Shown: piece by piece, positions 20,183 to 29,600 of the stretch
Layout of the letters: every line of letters begins with the position of its first letter
Position numbering within the stretch: the first letter of the stretch is position 1
From: Pseudomonas subflava
GTDB lineage: Bacteria > Pseudomonadota > Gammaproteobacteria > Pseudomonadales > Pseudomonadaceae
DNA length: 64,000 nt
Direction: 5' to 3'
NCBI RefSeq assembly: GCF_023823685.1
Contig: NZ_JAMXBF010000011.1
Coordinates: 62,001-126,000, forward strand
The notes under the pieces: model-generated
Told to the model about the DNA's origin: nothing
What the model saw: the letters and a program-made list of their open reading frames with translations, nothing else
Databases searched by the model: none
Made by a program: the position numbers and the translations under genes

Positions 20183-20206
20183 GCTGCCGGGGCGGCAGCC
20201 TTTTTT
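20183..20206 (+). terminator. Terminator hairpin between the SUI1 gene and speA
   Basis: GCTGCC at 20183-20188 pairs with GGCAGC at 20194-20199 and is followed by C and six T residues. It ends just 18 bases before the speA ATG, upstream of the speA Shine-Dalgarno (GGAGA), so it could end the SUI1 transcript or act as an attenuator in the speA leader. Confidence 0.75.
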
Positions 20207-20224
20207 CGCCCACAGGAGACCTCG

Positions 20225-22138
20225 ATGGCCGCAAGACGCACCCGCAAAGACGATGGCAGCCAATGGACAGTCGCGGACAGCCGCAGCGTATATGGCATTC
20301 GCCACTGGGGCGCCGGCTTCTTTTCGATCAATGATGCCGGCCGGGTGGAAGTGCGCCCGAACGGCGCCGACAGTGCCCCCATCGACCTCTACGCCCAGCT
20401 CGACGGCCTGCGTGGCAGCGGCCTGTCGCTGCCGCTCTTGGTGCGCTTCCCCGATATCCTGCAGTACCGCGTGCGCCAGCTGACCGGCGCCTTCGACGCC
20501 GCCATCGAGCGTCTCGAATACGGCAGCCGCTACACCGCGCTGTACCCGATCAAGGTCAACCAGCAGGAGGCGGTGGTGGAGAACATCATCGCCACCCAGG
20601 ACGTCTCCATCGGCCTGGAGGCCGGCTCCAAGCCCGAGCTGATGGCCGTGCTGGCGCTGGCGCCGAAGGGCGGCACCATCGTCTGCAACGGCTACAAGGA
20701 CCGCGAGTTCATCCGCCTGGCGCTGATGGGGCAGAAGCTCGGTCACAATGTGTTCATCGTGATCGAGAAGGAGTCCGAGGTGCAGTTCGTCATCGATGAG
20801 GCGGCCAAGCTCAAGGTCACCCCGCAGGTGGGCCTGCGCGTGCGCCTATCTTCGCTGGCGTCGTCGAAGTGGGCCGACACCGGTGGCGAAAAGTCCAAGT
20901 TCGGCCTGTCCGCCGCGCAGATCCTCTCGGTGGTCGAGCGCTTCAAGGCGGCCAAGCTCGACCAGGGCATCCGCCTGCTGCACTTCCACATGGGTTCGCA
21001 GATCGCCAACATCGCCGACTACCGCAAGGGCTTCCGCGAGGCCATCCGCTACTACGGCGAACTGCGCGGCCTGGGCCTGCCGGTCGATCACATCGACGTC
21101 GGCGGCGGCCTCGGCGTGGACTACGACGGCACCCACTCGCGCAACGCCAGCTCGATCAATTACGACATGGAGGACTACGCCTCCACCGTGGTCGACATGC
21201 TCAAGGAGTTCTGCGACCGCCAGGACATCCCGCATCCGCATATCTTCTCCGAGAGCGGCCGGGCCATGACCGCGCACCATGCGGTGCTGGTGGTGCAGGT
21301 GACCGACGTGGAGCGGCACAACGACGACGTGCCGGAGATCGACCCGGCCGTCGAGCAGCCGGAAGTGCTGCAGAACCTGATCGACCTGCTTGGCGACAGC
21401 GACCCGGAGATGGTCGCCGAATCCTACTGGCGCGCCACCCACAACATCGAGGAAGTGGCCGCGCAGTACTCCGCCGGCAAGCTCAACCTGACCGAAAAGG
21501 CCCTGGCCGAGCAGTGCTACTTCGCCATCTGCCGGCGCCTGCACAACCAGCTCAAGGCGCGCCAGCGCTCGCACCGCGCGGTGCTCGACGAGCTCAACGA
21601 CAAGCTGGCGGACAAGTACATCTGCAACTTCTCGGTGTTCCAGAGCCTGCCGGACACCTGGGCCATCGGCCAGATTCTGCCGATCCTGCCGCTGACCCGC
21701 CTGGAAGAAGAGCCGCTGCGCCGCGCCGTGCTGCAGGACCTGACCTGCGACTCCGACGGCAAGATCCGCCAGTACGTCGACGAGCAGTCGATCGAGACCA
21801 GCCTGCCGGTGCACGAAGTGCGCGACGGTGAGGACTACGTGCTCGGCGTGTTCCTGGTCGGCGCGTATCAGGAGATCCTCGGCGACATGCACAACCTGTT
21901 CGGCGACACCGACTCGGTGAACATCTACCAGCGCCCGGACGGCAGCGTGTACCACACCGGCATCGAGACCCACGACACCATCGAGGACATGCTGCGCTAC
22001 GTGCACCTGTCGCCCGAGGAGCTGATGACCTACTACCGCGACAAGGTGGCCGGCGCCAAGCTCTCGGCCAACGAGCGCGCCCAGTACCTGGACGCCCTGC
22101 GCCTGGGCCTGACCCGTTCCTCGTACCTGTCGACCTGA
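20225..22138 (+). CDS. speA: Biosynthetic arginine decarboxylase
   Basis: 637 residues, usual length. SpeA is a PLP enzyme that converts arginine to agmatine, the route to putrescine and spermidine in Pseudomonas. The PLP-binding lysine lies in [13 protein letters not shown]; further alanine-racemase-fold features are [27 protein letters not shown] and [15 protein letters not shown]; the C-terminal beta domain contains [15 protein letters not shown] precedes the start by about nine bases. A bidirectional terminator follows after two REP-like palindromes. Confidence 0.98.
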   Translation: MAARRTRKDDGSQWTVADSRSVYGIRHWGAGFFSINDAGRVEVRPNGADSAPIDLYAQLDGLRGSGLSLPLLVRFPDILQYRVRQLTGAFDAAIERLEYGSRYTALYPIKVNQQEAVVENIIATQDVSIGLEAGSKPELMAVLALAPKGGTIVCNGYKDREFIRLALMGQKLGHNVFIVIEKESEVQFVIDEAAKLKVTPQVGLRVRLSSLASSKWADTGGEKSKFGLSAAQILSVVERFKAAKLDQGIRLLHFHMGSQIANIADYRKGFREAIRYYGELRGLGLPVDHIDVGGGLGVDYDGTHSRNASSINYDMEDYASTVVDMLKEFCDRQDIPHPHIFSESGRAMTAHHAVLVVQVTDVERHNDDVPEIDPAVEQPEVLQNLIDLLGDSDPEMVAESYWRATHNIEEVAAQYSAGKLNLTEKALAEQCYFAICRRLHNQLKARQRSHRAVLDELNDKLADKYICNFSVFQSLPDTWAIGQILPILPLTRLEEEPLRRAVLQDLTCDSDGKIRQYVDEQSIETSLPVHEVRDGEDYVLGVFLVGAYQEILGDMHNLFGDTDSVNIYQRPDGSVYHTGIETHDTIEDMLRYVHLSPEELMTYYRDKVAGAKLSANERAQYLDALRLGLTRSSYLST

Positions 22139-22151
22139 GTCGGGGCCGCCC

Positions 22152-22258
22152 GGTGCGCACGGCGCACCCTGCGGTAGGCCCTGCTCTGTTGGGGGCGTTG
22201 GCTGCCGCGCGCGCACCCAAAGGCAGTAGGTGCTTCGGTGCGCATGGCGCACCCTACA
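22152..22258. repeat. Pair of GGTGCGCAnGGCGCACC palindromes
   Basis: Two copies of a third short-palindrome family: 22152-22168 (GGTGCGCACGGCGCACC) and 22238-22258 (the same core with T, followed by CTAC). A related core, GCGCATGGCGCACC, lies at 48803-48816. They occur only between genes. Confidence 0.8.
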
Positions 22259-22264
22259 AAAGCG

Positions 22265-22292
22265 AAAAAGCCCGGCACTGGCCGGGCTTTTT
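22265..22292. terminator. Bidirectional terminator between speA and the DUF2214 gene
   Basis: AAAAAGCCCGGC, loop ACTG, GCCGGGCTTTTT: a perfect 12-bp stem with A and T runs on the two sides, placed between convergent genes. Confidence 0.92.
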
Positions 22293-22305
22293 CATGGCCG
22301 CTCGA

Positions 22306-22761
22306 TCAGTTGAATACGCCTACGCCGCGCGCCATTAGGCTGGCCAGGAATGGCAGGCAGACCAGCAACAACAGCTCCAGGCGGATCACCATGAGTGTGC
22401 GCCTGGCCTGGGCGGGCGTGATGGTCGGGGCCTTGCCGGCCAGCAGGTCGTTGCGCCAGTTGAAGAAGGTCATGGTCGGCACGATCGACAGCAGGCCGAC
22501 CAGGATGAACAGGCTGACCTTGGCGTGGAACACCCAGTTGTGCAGGTAGTACGCCCAGCCCTTGCCGAACCAGATCATCCGCGCCGCGCCGGTGAACAGC
22601 ACCAGGCCGGCGGCGGCGCCGTAGGCCATGTCGATGCGCATCAGGCGGCGTGCCGTGGCGTGGTCCAGATCGGCGCGGAACAGGATGTGCTCGCAGGTGA
22701 GCAGGGCGAACAGCACGAATATCGACAGGTAGTGCAGGCTGGCGGCGATGGCGTCGGCCAT
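22306..22761 (-). CDS. DUF2214 family membrane protein
   Basis: 151 residues from MADAIAASLHYLSIFVLF; GGAGA lies seven bases upstream of this ATG. Four hydrophobic helices are visible (LSIFVLFALLTCEHILF, AYGAAAGLVLFTGAARMIWF, FHAKVSLFILVGLLSIVPTM, LELLLLVCLPFLASLMARG), with conserved-looking His, Glu and Arg residues in the first two. DUF2214 proteins resemble the CopD/four-helix-bundle class, and a haem or metal role is possible but unproven. It is ten bases downstream of the GAF-GGDEF gene on the same strand. Confidence 0.88.
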   Translation of the reverse strand: MADAIAASLHYLSIFVLFALLTCEHILFRADLDHATARRLMRIDMAYGAAAGLVLFTGAARMIWFGKGWAYYLHNWVFHAKVSLFILVGLLSIVPTMTFFNWRNDLLAGKAPTITPAQARRTLMVIRLELLLLVCLPFLASLMARGVGVFN

Positions 22762-22771
22762 GGCGGTCTCC

Positions 22772-23803
22772 TCAGAAGGCGTCGTCGTTGTGGGCCGTTC
22801 CGTCCGTGCCCTGCTTGGCACGGTACAGGGCGCGGGCGGCGCGTTCCAGCACCTGGGTCTGGGTCTCGCCCGGCTGCACCAGGGCGCTGCCGATGCTCAG
22901 GCCCAGCGACAGGCGCTGGCCGGCGGCCGTGACCGGCTCGTCGGCGATGGCCTTGCGCATGCGCTCGGCGATCTGCCGCACCTCGCCCGAATCGTGCACC
23001 GCCACCAGGGCGACGAATTCCTCGCCGCCCAGGCGCACCAGCAGGTCGTCCGGGCGCAGCGCCGCGCTCAGGCGCCGCGAGCATTCCCACAGGGCCTGGT
23101 CGGCGCCGGCCGGGCTGCCGTTTTCCTTGACCGTGCGAAAGCGCTCCAGCTCGCCATACAGCACGCCCAGGCTCAGCCCGGCATCGCTGGCGGCGGCCAG
23201 TTCGCGGGGGAAGAAGCGCAGCAGCGCGGTGCGATTCCACAGCTGGGTCAGCGGGTCGATCAGCGCCTTGCGCTGTTCGCGGTCCACCGTCTGGCGCAGC
23301 TTGCGGGTCTCGCCGGTCATGCGGCGCAGCTGCAGGTAGCCCTCGACCAGGGTGGCGAGGTCACGCAGGCGAAAGCGTTCCTGCTGGCTCAGGCCGCGCG
23401 GCTCGGGATGCAGCATGCACAGGGTGCCGATCGCCTGGTCGTCGCTGAACAGCGGCTGGCCGGCGTAGAAGCGGATGAAGGGCGGGCCGGTGACCACCGG
23501 GTTGTCGGCGAAGCGCGGGTCCTGCAGGGCGTCCTCCACCACCAGCGGGCTGCGCGCCGCCACGGCGTGGCCGCAGAAGGAAATGTCGCGCGGCGTCTCC
23601 GCCACCTCCAGGCCGATGCGCGCCTTGAACCACTGGCGGTCGCGGTCGACCAGGCTGATCAGCACCGTCTCCACCTCGAACAGCTCACGGGTCAGCCGCA
23701 CCAGGGTGTCCAGGTACAGCTCGGCGGGGGTGTCGAGCAGGTCGAGGTCGTCCAGCGCCTGCTGGCGCTTCGGTTCGTCGAGGGGGCAGGGGGCAGGCAG
23801 CAT
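22772..23803 (-). CDS. GAF-GGDEF protein with atypical catalytic loop
   Basis: 343 residues: an N-terminal GAF domain (about 20-160; ISFCGHAVAARSPLVVEDA, FYAGQPLFSDDQAIGTLCML) and a C-terminal GGDEF domain (about 180-335). GGEEF at 259-263 and the I-site RPDD at 250-253 are intact. But the loop that normally reads DxDxFKxxND..GHxxGD is GELERFRTVKENGSPAGAD (217-235): the metal Asp is Glu and the guanine-contacting Asn and Asp are Lys and Ala. It may be a weak or non-catalytic cyclic-di-GMP receptor. It sits between the MATE gene (12 bases) and the DUF2214 gene (10 bases), probably one operon. Confidence 0.9.
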   Translation of the reverse strand: MLPAPCPLDEPKRQQALDDLDLLDTPAELYLDTLVRLTRELFEVETVLISLVDRDRQWFKARIGLEVAETPRDISFCGHAVAARSPLVVEDALQDPRFADNPVVTGPPFIRFYAGQPLFSDDQAIGTLCMLHPEPRGLSQQERFRLRDLATLVEGYLQLRRMTGETRKLRQTVDREQRKALIDPLTQLWNRTALLRFFPRELAAASDAGLSLGVLYGELERFRTVKENGSPAGADQALWECSRRLSAALRPDDLLVRLGGEEFVALVAVHDSGEVRQIAERMRKAIADEPVTAAGQRLSLGLSIGSALVQPGETQTQVLERAARALYRAKQGTDGTAHNDDAF

Positions 23804-23815
23804 GATGGTCTCCGC

Positions 23816-25162
23816 TCAGTGATTCGGGGCGAGCCAGGCGTTGCGTTGGCGCAGCAGCTGGGCCTGGATCGCCAGGCAGATGCCACGCATCGACATGAAG
23901 CATAGGAAAGCCAGCCACAGGCCGTGGTTGCCCAGGTCCTGCAGCAGCCAGCCGGCGAGCAGGCCCAGGGCGAGGCTGACCAGCATGGCGTTGCGCATCT
24001 CGCGGGCGCGGGTGGCGCCGATGAACAGGCCGTCGAGCAGGTAGCTCCACACGGCGATCAACGGCAGCAGCGCCAGGTATGGCAGATAAGGGTAGGCGGC
24101 CGCGCGCACTTCGACGATGTCGCTCTGCAGCTCGACGAACAGCCGGCCGCCGAGCAGGAACAGCAAGGCGAACGCCAAGCTGCCGAGCAGCGACCAGCCG
24201 CCGGCCACCACCAGCGAGCGACGCAGGGTGACGCGGTCGCCGGCGCCGATGGCGTGGCCGCACAGCGCCTCCACCGCGTGAGCGAGGCCATCCAGGGCGA
24301 AGGCGACGACCAGCAGGCCGTTGAGCAGCAGGGCGTTGCCCGCCACCGTGGCGTCGCCCAGGCGCGTGCCCTGCACGGTGATGAGGAAGAACACCAGGTG
24401 CAGTGCCAGGCTGCGGATCAGGATGTCGCGGTTCACCGCCAGCAACGCGCGCCAGCTGCGCCACTGGCTCAGCGTTCGCACGGGCAGGACGCCGGGATGG
24501 CGGCGCAGCGTGCGCCAGGCCAGCACCAGGCCGAGCAGGGCGCCGCACCATTCGGCGATCACCGAGGCGCGCGCCGAGCCGAGCACGCCCCAGTCCAGGC
24601 CGAGGACGAACCACAGGTTGAGCGCGACGTTGAGCAGGTTGGTGGTGAGCATCACCGCCAGGGCGCCGCGGGCGTTCTGGGTGCCGAGCAGCCAGCCGAC
24701 CAGCGCGGCGCTGGCCAGGGTCGCCGGCAGGCCGAGCAGACGGGCGTGGAAGAAGTCGCGGGTCAGGGCGTCCAGCTGCGCCGAAGGCCGCATCAGCCGC
24801 AGCGCCAGGTCGCTCAGCGGGATCGCCAGCAGCCCCACCAGCAGGGCGATCAGGCCGGCCAGCGCCAGGCTCTGCAGCAGCACCCGGCGCAGCGCGCTGC
24901 CATCGCCGCGCCCGGCCGCCTGGGCGGCGAAGCCGGTGGCGCTCATGCGCAAAATGCCGAAGACGCCGACCAGCATGGCGTACAGGCTGCCGCCGACCAC
25001 CACGGCGCCGAGCTGCTGGGTGTGCGGCAGATGGCCGATCACCGTGGCGTCCACCAGGGCCACCAGCGGCACCGAGAGGTTGGACAGGATCATCGGCGCG
25101 GCCAGCGCCCAGACCCGGCGGTGGGTCGGTGCGTGGCGCCAGGCGTCGAGCAGTGAGGGCAT
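23816..25162 (-). CDS. MATE family efflux protein (DinF-like)
   Basis: 448 residues with about twelve membrane helices. The N-terminal half shows ALAAPMILSNLSVPLVALVD and TVIGHLPHTQQLGAV, the DinF-subfamily pattern; a related block follows in the second half (GNALLLNGLLVVAFALDGLA). MATE proteins export cationic drugs or metabolites using Na+ or H+. The substrate is unknown. First gene of a likely MATE / GAF-GGDEF / DUF2214 operon. Confidence 0.93.
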   Translation of the reverse strand: MPSLLDAWRHAPTHRRVWALAAPMILSNLSVPLVALVDATVIGHLPHTQQLGAVVVGGSLYAMLVGVFGILRMSATGFAAQAAGRGDGSALRRVLLQSLALAGLIALLVGLLAIPLSDLALRLMRPSAQLDALTRDFFHARLLGLPATLASAALVGWLLGTQNARGALAVMLTTNLLNVALNLWFVLGLDWGVLGSARASVIAEWCGALLGLVLAWRTLRRHPGVLPVRTLSQWRSWRALLAVNRDILIRSLALHLVFFLITVQGTRLGDATVAGNALLLNGLLVVAFALDGLAHAVEALCGHAIGAGDRVTLRRSLVVAGGWSLLGSLAFALLFLLGGRLFVELQSDIVEVRAAAYPYLPYLALLPLIAVWSYLLDGLFIGATRAREMRNAMLVSLALGLLAGWLLQDLGNHGLWLAFLCFMSMRGICLAIQAQLLRQRNAWLAPNH

Positions 25163-25198
25163 GGGGTCTCCGGAGCGAGGCCGCAGTATACGCGCCGG

Positions 25199-26092
25199 CT
25201 AGTCGGCGGCGTGGCGGTAGCGGCCGGGCGCTTCGCCGTGGCACTGGCGGAAGGCGCGGCTGAACGCCGCCGGCGACTCGTAGCCCACTTCCAGCGCCAC
25301 GGCGTTGAGGCTCATCGTCGAGGAGCGCAGCAGGGTGCGGGCCTTGTCCATGCGCAGCCGGGTGAGCATGGCGCCGGGCGTGGTGCCGGCGAGGGCGGCG
25401 AAGCTGCGGGCGAAAGTGGCGCGCGACTGGTTGGCCAGCGCGGCCAGCTCGCTCACGCTCCACGGCCGCGCGAGGTCTTCCAGCATGGCCTGCCAGGCCC
25501 TGGCCAGGCGCTTGTCGGTCAGCAGCGCCAGTGCGCCCTGTAGCCCCGAATGCCGATCCAGATGGGCGCGCAGGATCAGCGTGAAGAGCACGCCGGAGAG
25601 GCTGTCGATCACCGTGCGCGAGCCCTGGCGGTCGGCATCGGCCTCCTGGCGCAGCAGGACCACCAGGGCGCCCAGGCTGGAGTCGGGCTGCAGGTCCAGC
25701 AGCAGCATCTCGGGCAGGGCGGCGAACAGCGGCGAGGCCGGGGCGTAATGGAAGTGGCCGCAGAGCATGTCCAGTCCGTCCGCGCCGCGACCGATGCGCA
25801 CCCGGGGCAGCGCACCGTGGCGATCCTGGCGGGGCTTGCCCGGTCTGCCCTCGCCCTGGCTCAGCAGGTGGGGCGAGCCGTGCGGCAACAGCAGCAGCTG
25901 GCCGGCGCGCAGCGCGGTGCTGCGGCCATCGGGCAACTGCAGGCGGCATTCGCCGGCCGAGACGATGTGATAGGCGGCCTCGCCCTCCGGCAACTGCGGA
26001 TGGTCCAGGCGCCAGCTGCCGTGCAACTGGCAGCGCAGGTCCAGGGTGCCCTGCACGTCAGCCAGGGCGATGAGTCTGTCGAGCGGGGTCAT
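25199..26092 (-). CDS. AraC-family transcriptional regulator with cupin N-terminus
   Basis: 297 residues from MTPLDRLIALADVQGTLDLR. The N-terminal half is a cupin of the AraC_binding type (YHIVSAGECRLQLPDG, LLLLPHGSPHLL, MLCGHFHYAPASPLFAALPE). The C-terminal half holds two helix-turn-helix motifs (WSVSELAALANQSRATFARS and SLNAVALEVGYESPAAFSRA). It is divergent from the AhpD-like gene at 26201, separated by 108 bases, so it probably regulates that gene and itself. Confidence 0.93.
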   Translation of the reverse strand: MTPLDRLIALADVQGTLDLRCQLHGSWRLDHPQLPEGEAAYHIVSAGECRLQLPDGRSTALRAGQLLLLPHGSPHLLSQGEGRPGKPRQDRHGALPRVRIGRGADGLDMLCGHFHYAPASPLFAALPEMLLLDLQPDSSLGALVVLLRQEADADRQGSRTVIDSLSGVLFTLILRAHLDRHSGLQGALALLTDKRLARAWQAMLEDLARPWSVSELAALANQSRATFARSFAALAGTTPGAMLTRLRMDKARTLLRSSTMSLNAVALEVGYESPAAFSRAFRQCHGEAPGRYRHAAD

Positions 26093-26200
26093 TGAGCGTC
26101 CGGGGCAAAGAAACGAGCGTAACGGACACGAGCGGCGGGCGGAAAGCCGGGAGACTGCAGACGTCGGCCCCCGAGGCCCCATAACCCGAGGAGAAACGCC

Positions 26201-26539
26201 ATGCTGTTCAACTGGTCCGAATACGTCCCCGCCGTGAAGAAAGCCTTCGGCGCCCTGGGCAAGTCCCATCCGAAGATGCTCGCCGCCTACCAGGCGCTGA
26301 ACGATGCCGCCAGCGCCGATGACGCCCTGGATGCCAAGACCCGCGAGCTCATTTCGCTGGCCGTGGCCATCACCACCCGCTGCGACGGCTGCATCGGCGT
26401 GCATGCCGAGGCCGCCCGCAAGGCAGGCGCCAGCGAGAAGGAAGTGGCCCAGGCGCTGGCCACGGCGATCGCCCTCAACAGCGGCGCCGCCTACGTCTAC
26501 TCGCTGCGCGCGCTGGAGGCCTTCGAGCAGACCGCGTGA
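26201..26539 (+). CDS. Carboxymuconolactone decarboxylase / AhpD-like protein
   Basis: 112 residues. The AhpD-type CxxC motif is present with its usual surroundings (TTRCDGCIGVHAEAARKAGA), in an all-helical CMD domain. Such proteins act as alkylhydroperoxidases or gamma-carboxymuconolactone decarboxylases; the CxxC favours a redox role. GAGGAG precedes the ATG. It lies divergent to the AraC-family regulator, an arrangement common for this pair in Pseudomonas. Confidence 0.93.
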   Translation: MLFNWSEYVPAVKKAFGALGKSHPKMLAAYQALNDAASADDALDAKTRELISLAVAITTRCDGCIGVHAEAARKAGASEKEVAQALATAIALNSGAAYVYSLRALEAFEQTA

Positions 26540-26642
26540 CGGACGCGATTCACCTCGCAGTTCGCCGCGCAGACGCTCGAAGCGGCGGGTCGGCTCGACT
26601 ATAGTGCTGGGCCTTCCCCCGCCACTCTTCCGAGAGTCTGCC

Positions 26643-29600
26643 ATGACGTACAAAGGACTGTTTTTGGCCGCGGCGCTCGCTCTGCTGAGCGCCTGCGATT
26701 CTTCCACGCCCGATACCCCCGCCCCGCGCCCCGCCGAGCCGGCCGCCCAGCAACAGGCCGACGCGCCCAAGCCGGCGCTGGACAAGGCCGCGCTGAGCAA
26801 GCGCTACGCCGGCCGCGAGCTGACCGTGGCCGACGCCTCGGAAACCCAGCTGGACGGCGCCAGCACCCTGTCGGTGAGCTTCAGCGTACCGCTGGACCCG
26901 GAGCAGGACTTCGCCGCCAAGCTGCACCTGGTGGACAAGAAGACGGGCAAGGTCGACGGCGCCTGGGAGCTGTCCGACAACCTGATGGAGCTGCGCCTGC
27001 GCCACCTGGAGCCGCAGCGCAGCCTGGTGCTCTCGGTGGACCGCGGTCTGCGTGCGATCAACGGCAGCGAACTGGCCGCCGAGTACAGCGCCACCCTCGA
27101 TACCCGCGACCTGCAACCCACCGTCGGCTTCGCCAGCCGTGGCTCGCTGCTGCCGACCCGCCTGGCCGAGGGCCTGCCGGTGATCGCGCTGAACGTCGAC
27201 AAGGTCAACGTCGAGTTCTTCCGCATCAAGCAAGAGTCGCTGCCGAATTTCCTCGCCCAGTGGGGCCGCAGCTCCAACCTCGACACCTGGCAATCCCGCG
27301 AGCTCTTGCCGATGGCCGAGCTGGTCTACACCGGCCGCTTCGACCTCAACCCGGCGCGCAATACCCGCGAGACCCTGCTGCTGCCGATCGCCGGCCTCGA
27401 GCCGTTCAAGCAGCCCGGCGTTTACCTGGCGGTGATGCGCCAGGCCGGCACCTACAACTACTCGCAACCGGCGACCCTGTTCACCCTGAGCGACATCGGT
27501 CTCTCGGTACACCGCTACCGCGGCCGCCTCGACCTGTTCACCCAGGCGCTGGAGGGCGGCAAGGCGCTGTCCGGCGTGACCGTCGAACTGCTCGGCGACA
27601 AGGGCCAGGTGCTGGCCGAGGCCAAGACCGACGCCGAGGGCCATGCCGAGCTGCCGCTGGTGGACCGCGCCGCGCTGGTGATCGCCCGCCAGGACGAACA
27701 GACCAGCCTGCTCGACCTGTCCCGCCCCGCCCTGGACCTGGCCGAGTTCGACATCGCCGGCGCGGTGGCCAACCCGCTGCAGTTCTTCGTGTTCGGCCCG
27801 CGCGATCTGTATCGCCCGGGCGAGCTGGTGCTGCTCAACGCGTTGCTGCGTGATGCCGACGGCCGTGCGGTGAAGCCGCAGCCGGTCAACGTGGAGGTGC
27901 GTCGCCCGGACGAGCAGGTCAGCCGCAAGTTCGTCTGGGAGCCGGGCGACAACGGCCTGTACCAGTACAAGCTGCAGCTGGCCGGCGAGGCGCCGACCGG
28001 CCGCTGGCAGTTGCTGTTCGACTTCGGCGGCGGTCGCCAGCAGATCTATGAATTTCTCGTCGAGGACTTCCTCCCCGAGCGCCTGGCGCTGGAGCTGAAG
28101 GGCAGCGACACGCCCCTGGCGCCGAGCGACGAGGCGCGTTTCCGCGTCGAGGGCCGTTACCTCTACGGCGCGCCGGCCGCCGGCAATCGCCTGACCGGCC
28201 AGGTCTACGTGCGCCCGCTGCGCGAGGCCGTCGAGGCGCTGCCCGGCTACCAGTTCGGTTCGGTGACCGAGGAGGAGCTGAGCCAGGACATGGAGCTGGA
28301 GGAAACCAGCCTGGACGCCGATGGCAAAGCCACGGTCGGCGTGGAAAACCGCTGGGCCGAGGCCAAGTCGCCGCTGCAGCTGATCCTCCAGGCCAGCCTG
28401 CAGGAATCCGGCGGCCGTCCGATCACCCGTCGTCTGGTCCAGCCGGTATGGCCGGCCGAGCGCCTGCCGGGCCTGCGCGGCCTGTTCGACGGCGAGGAAG
28501 TGGACGCCGACAGCATGGCCGAATTCGAGGTGCTGCTGGCCGACCCGGCCGGCAACAAGCTGGCCAGCGACGAGCTGCGGGTGCGCCTGATCCGCGAGCG
28601 CCGCGACTACTACTGGAGCTTCTCGGAGAGCGAGGGCTGGAACTATCACTACAACGAGAAATTCCTCAACCTGGGTGAGGAAAGCATCAAGGTCGCCGCC
28701 GGCGGCACCGCCAAGATCGGCTTCCCGGTGGAGTGGGGCCCGTACCGCGTCGAAGTCACCGACCCCGGCACCGGCCTGACCAGCAGCCTGCGCTTCTGGG
28801 CCGGCTATTCCTGGCAGGACAATACCGAAGGCGGCGCGGTGCGCCCGGACCAGGTCAAGCTGGCGCTGGACAAGCCGGCCTATGCCGCCGGCGACACGGC
28901 CAAGGTCACCGTCACGCCGCCGGCCGGTGGCAGCGGCTACCTGATGGTCGAATCCAGCGACGGCCCACTGTGGTGGGAAGAGATCGAAGTGCCGGCCGAG
29001 GGCGCCAGCTTCGACGTTCCCCTGGCCGACGACTGGGCGCGGCATGACCTGTACGTGAGTGCGCTGGTCATTCGCCCCGGCGAGCGCAAGGCCGGGGCCA
29101 CGCCCAAGCGCGCCGTGGGCCTGCTGCACCTGCCGTTCGACCGCGCGCCGCGCAAGCTGCAGGTCAACCTGACGGCGCCGGAGAAGATGCGCCCGCAGCA
29201 GCCGCTGAAGGTCAAGGTGCAGGCGAAGAACGCCGACGGCAGCGTGCCGCAGAAGGTCAATGTGCTGGTGGCGGCGGTGGACGTCGGCATCCTCAACATC
29301 ACCGAATACAAGACGCCCGATCCGTTCGCCGAACTGTTCGGCCGCAAGGCCTACGGCGCCGACCAGCTCGACGTCTACGGCCAGCTGATCGAGGCGGGCC
29401 AGGGCCGGGTGGCCACGCTGGCCTTCGGTGGCGACGCGGCGCTGGCCAAGGGCGGCAAGCGTCCGGACACCAGTGTCACCATCGTCGCGCTGCAGAGCGT
29501 GCCGATCGAGCTGAACGCGCAGGGCGAGGGCGACGTCAGCCTCGACATTCCCGACTTCAACGGCGAGCTGCGCCTGATGGCCCAGGCCTGGACCGACGAG

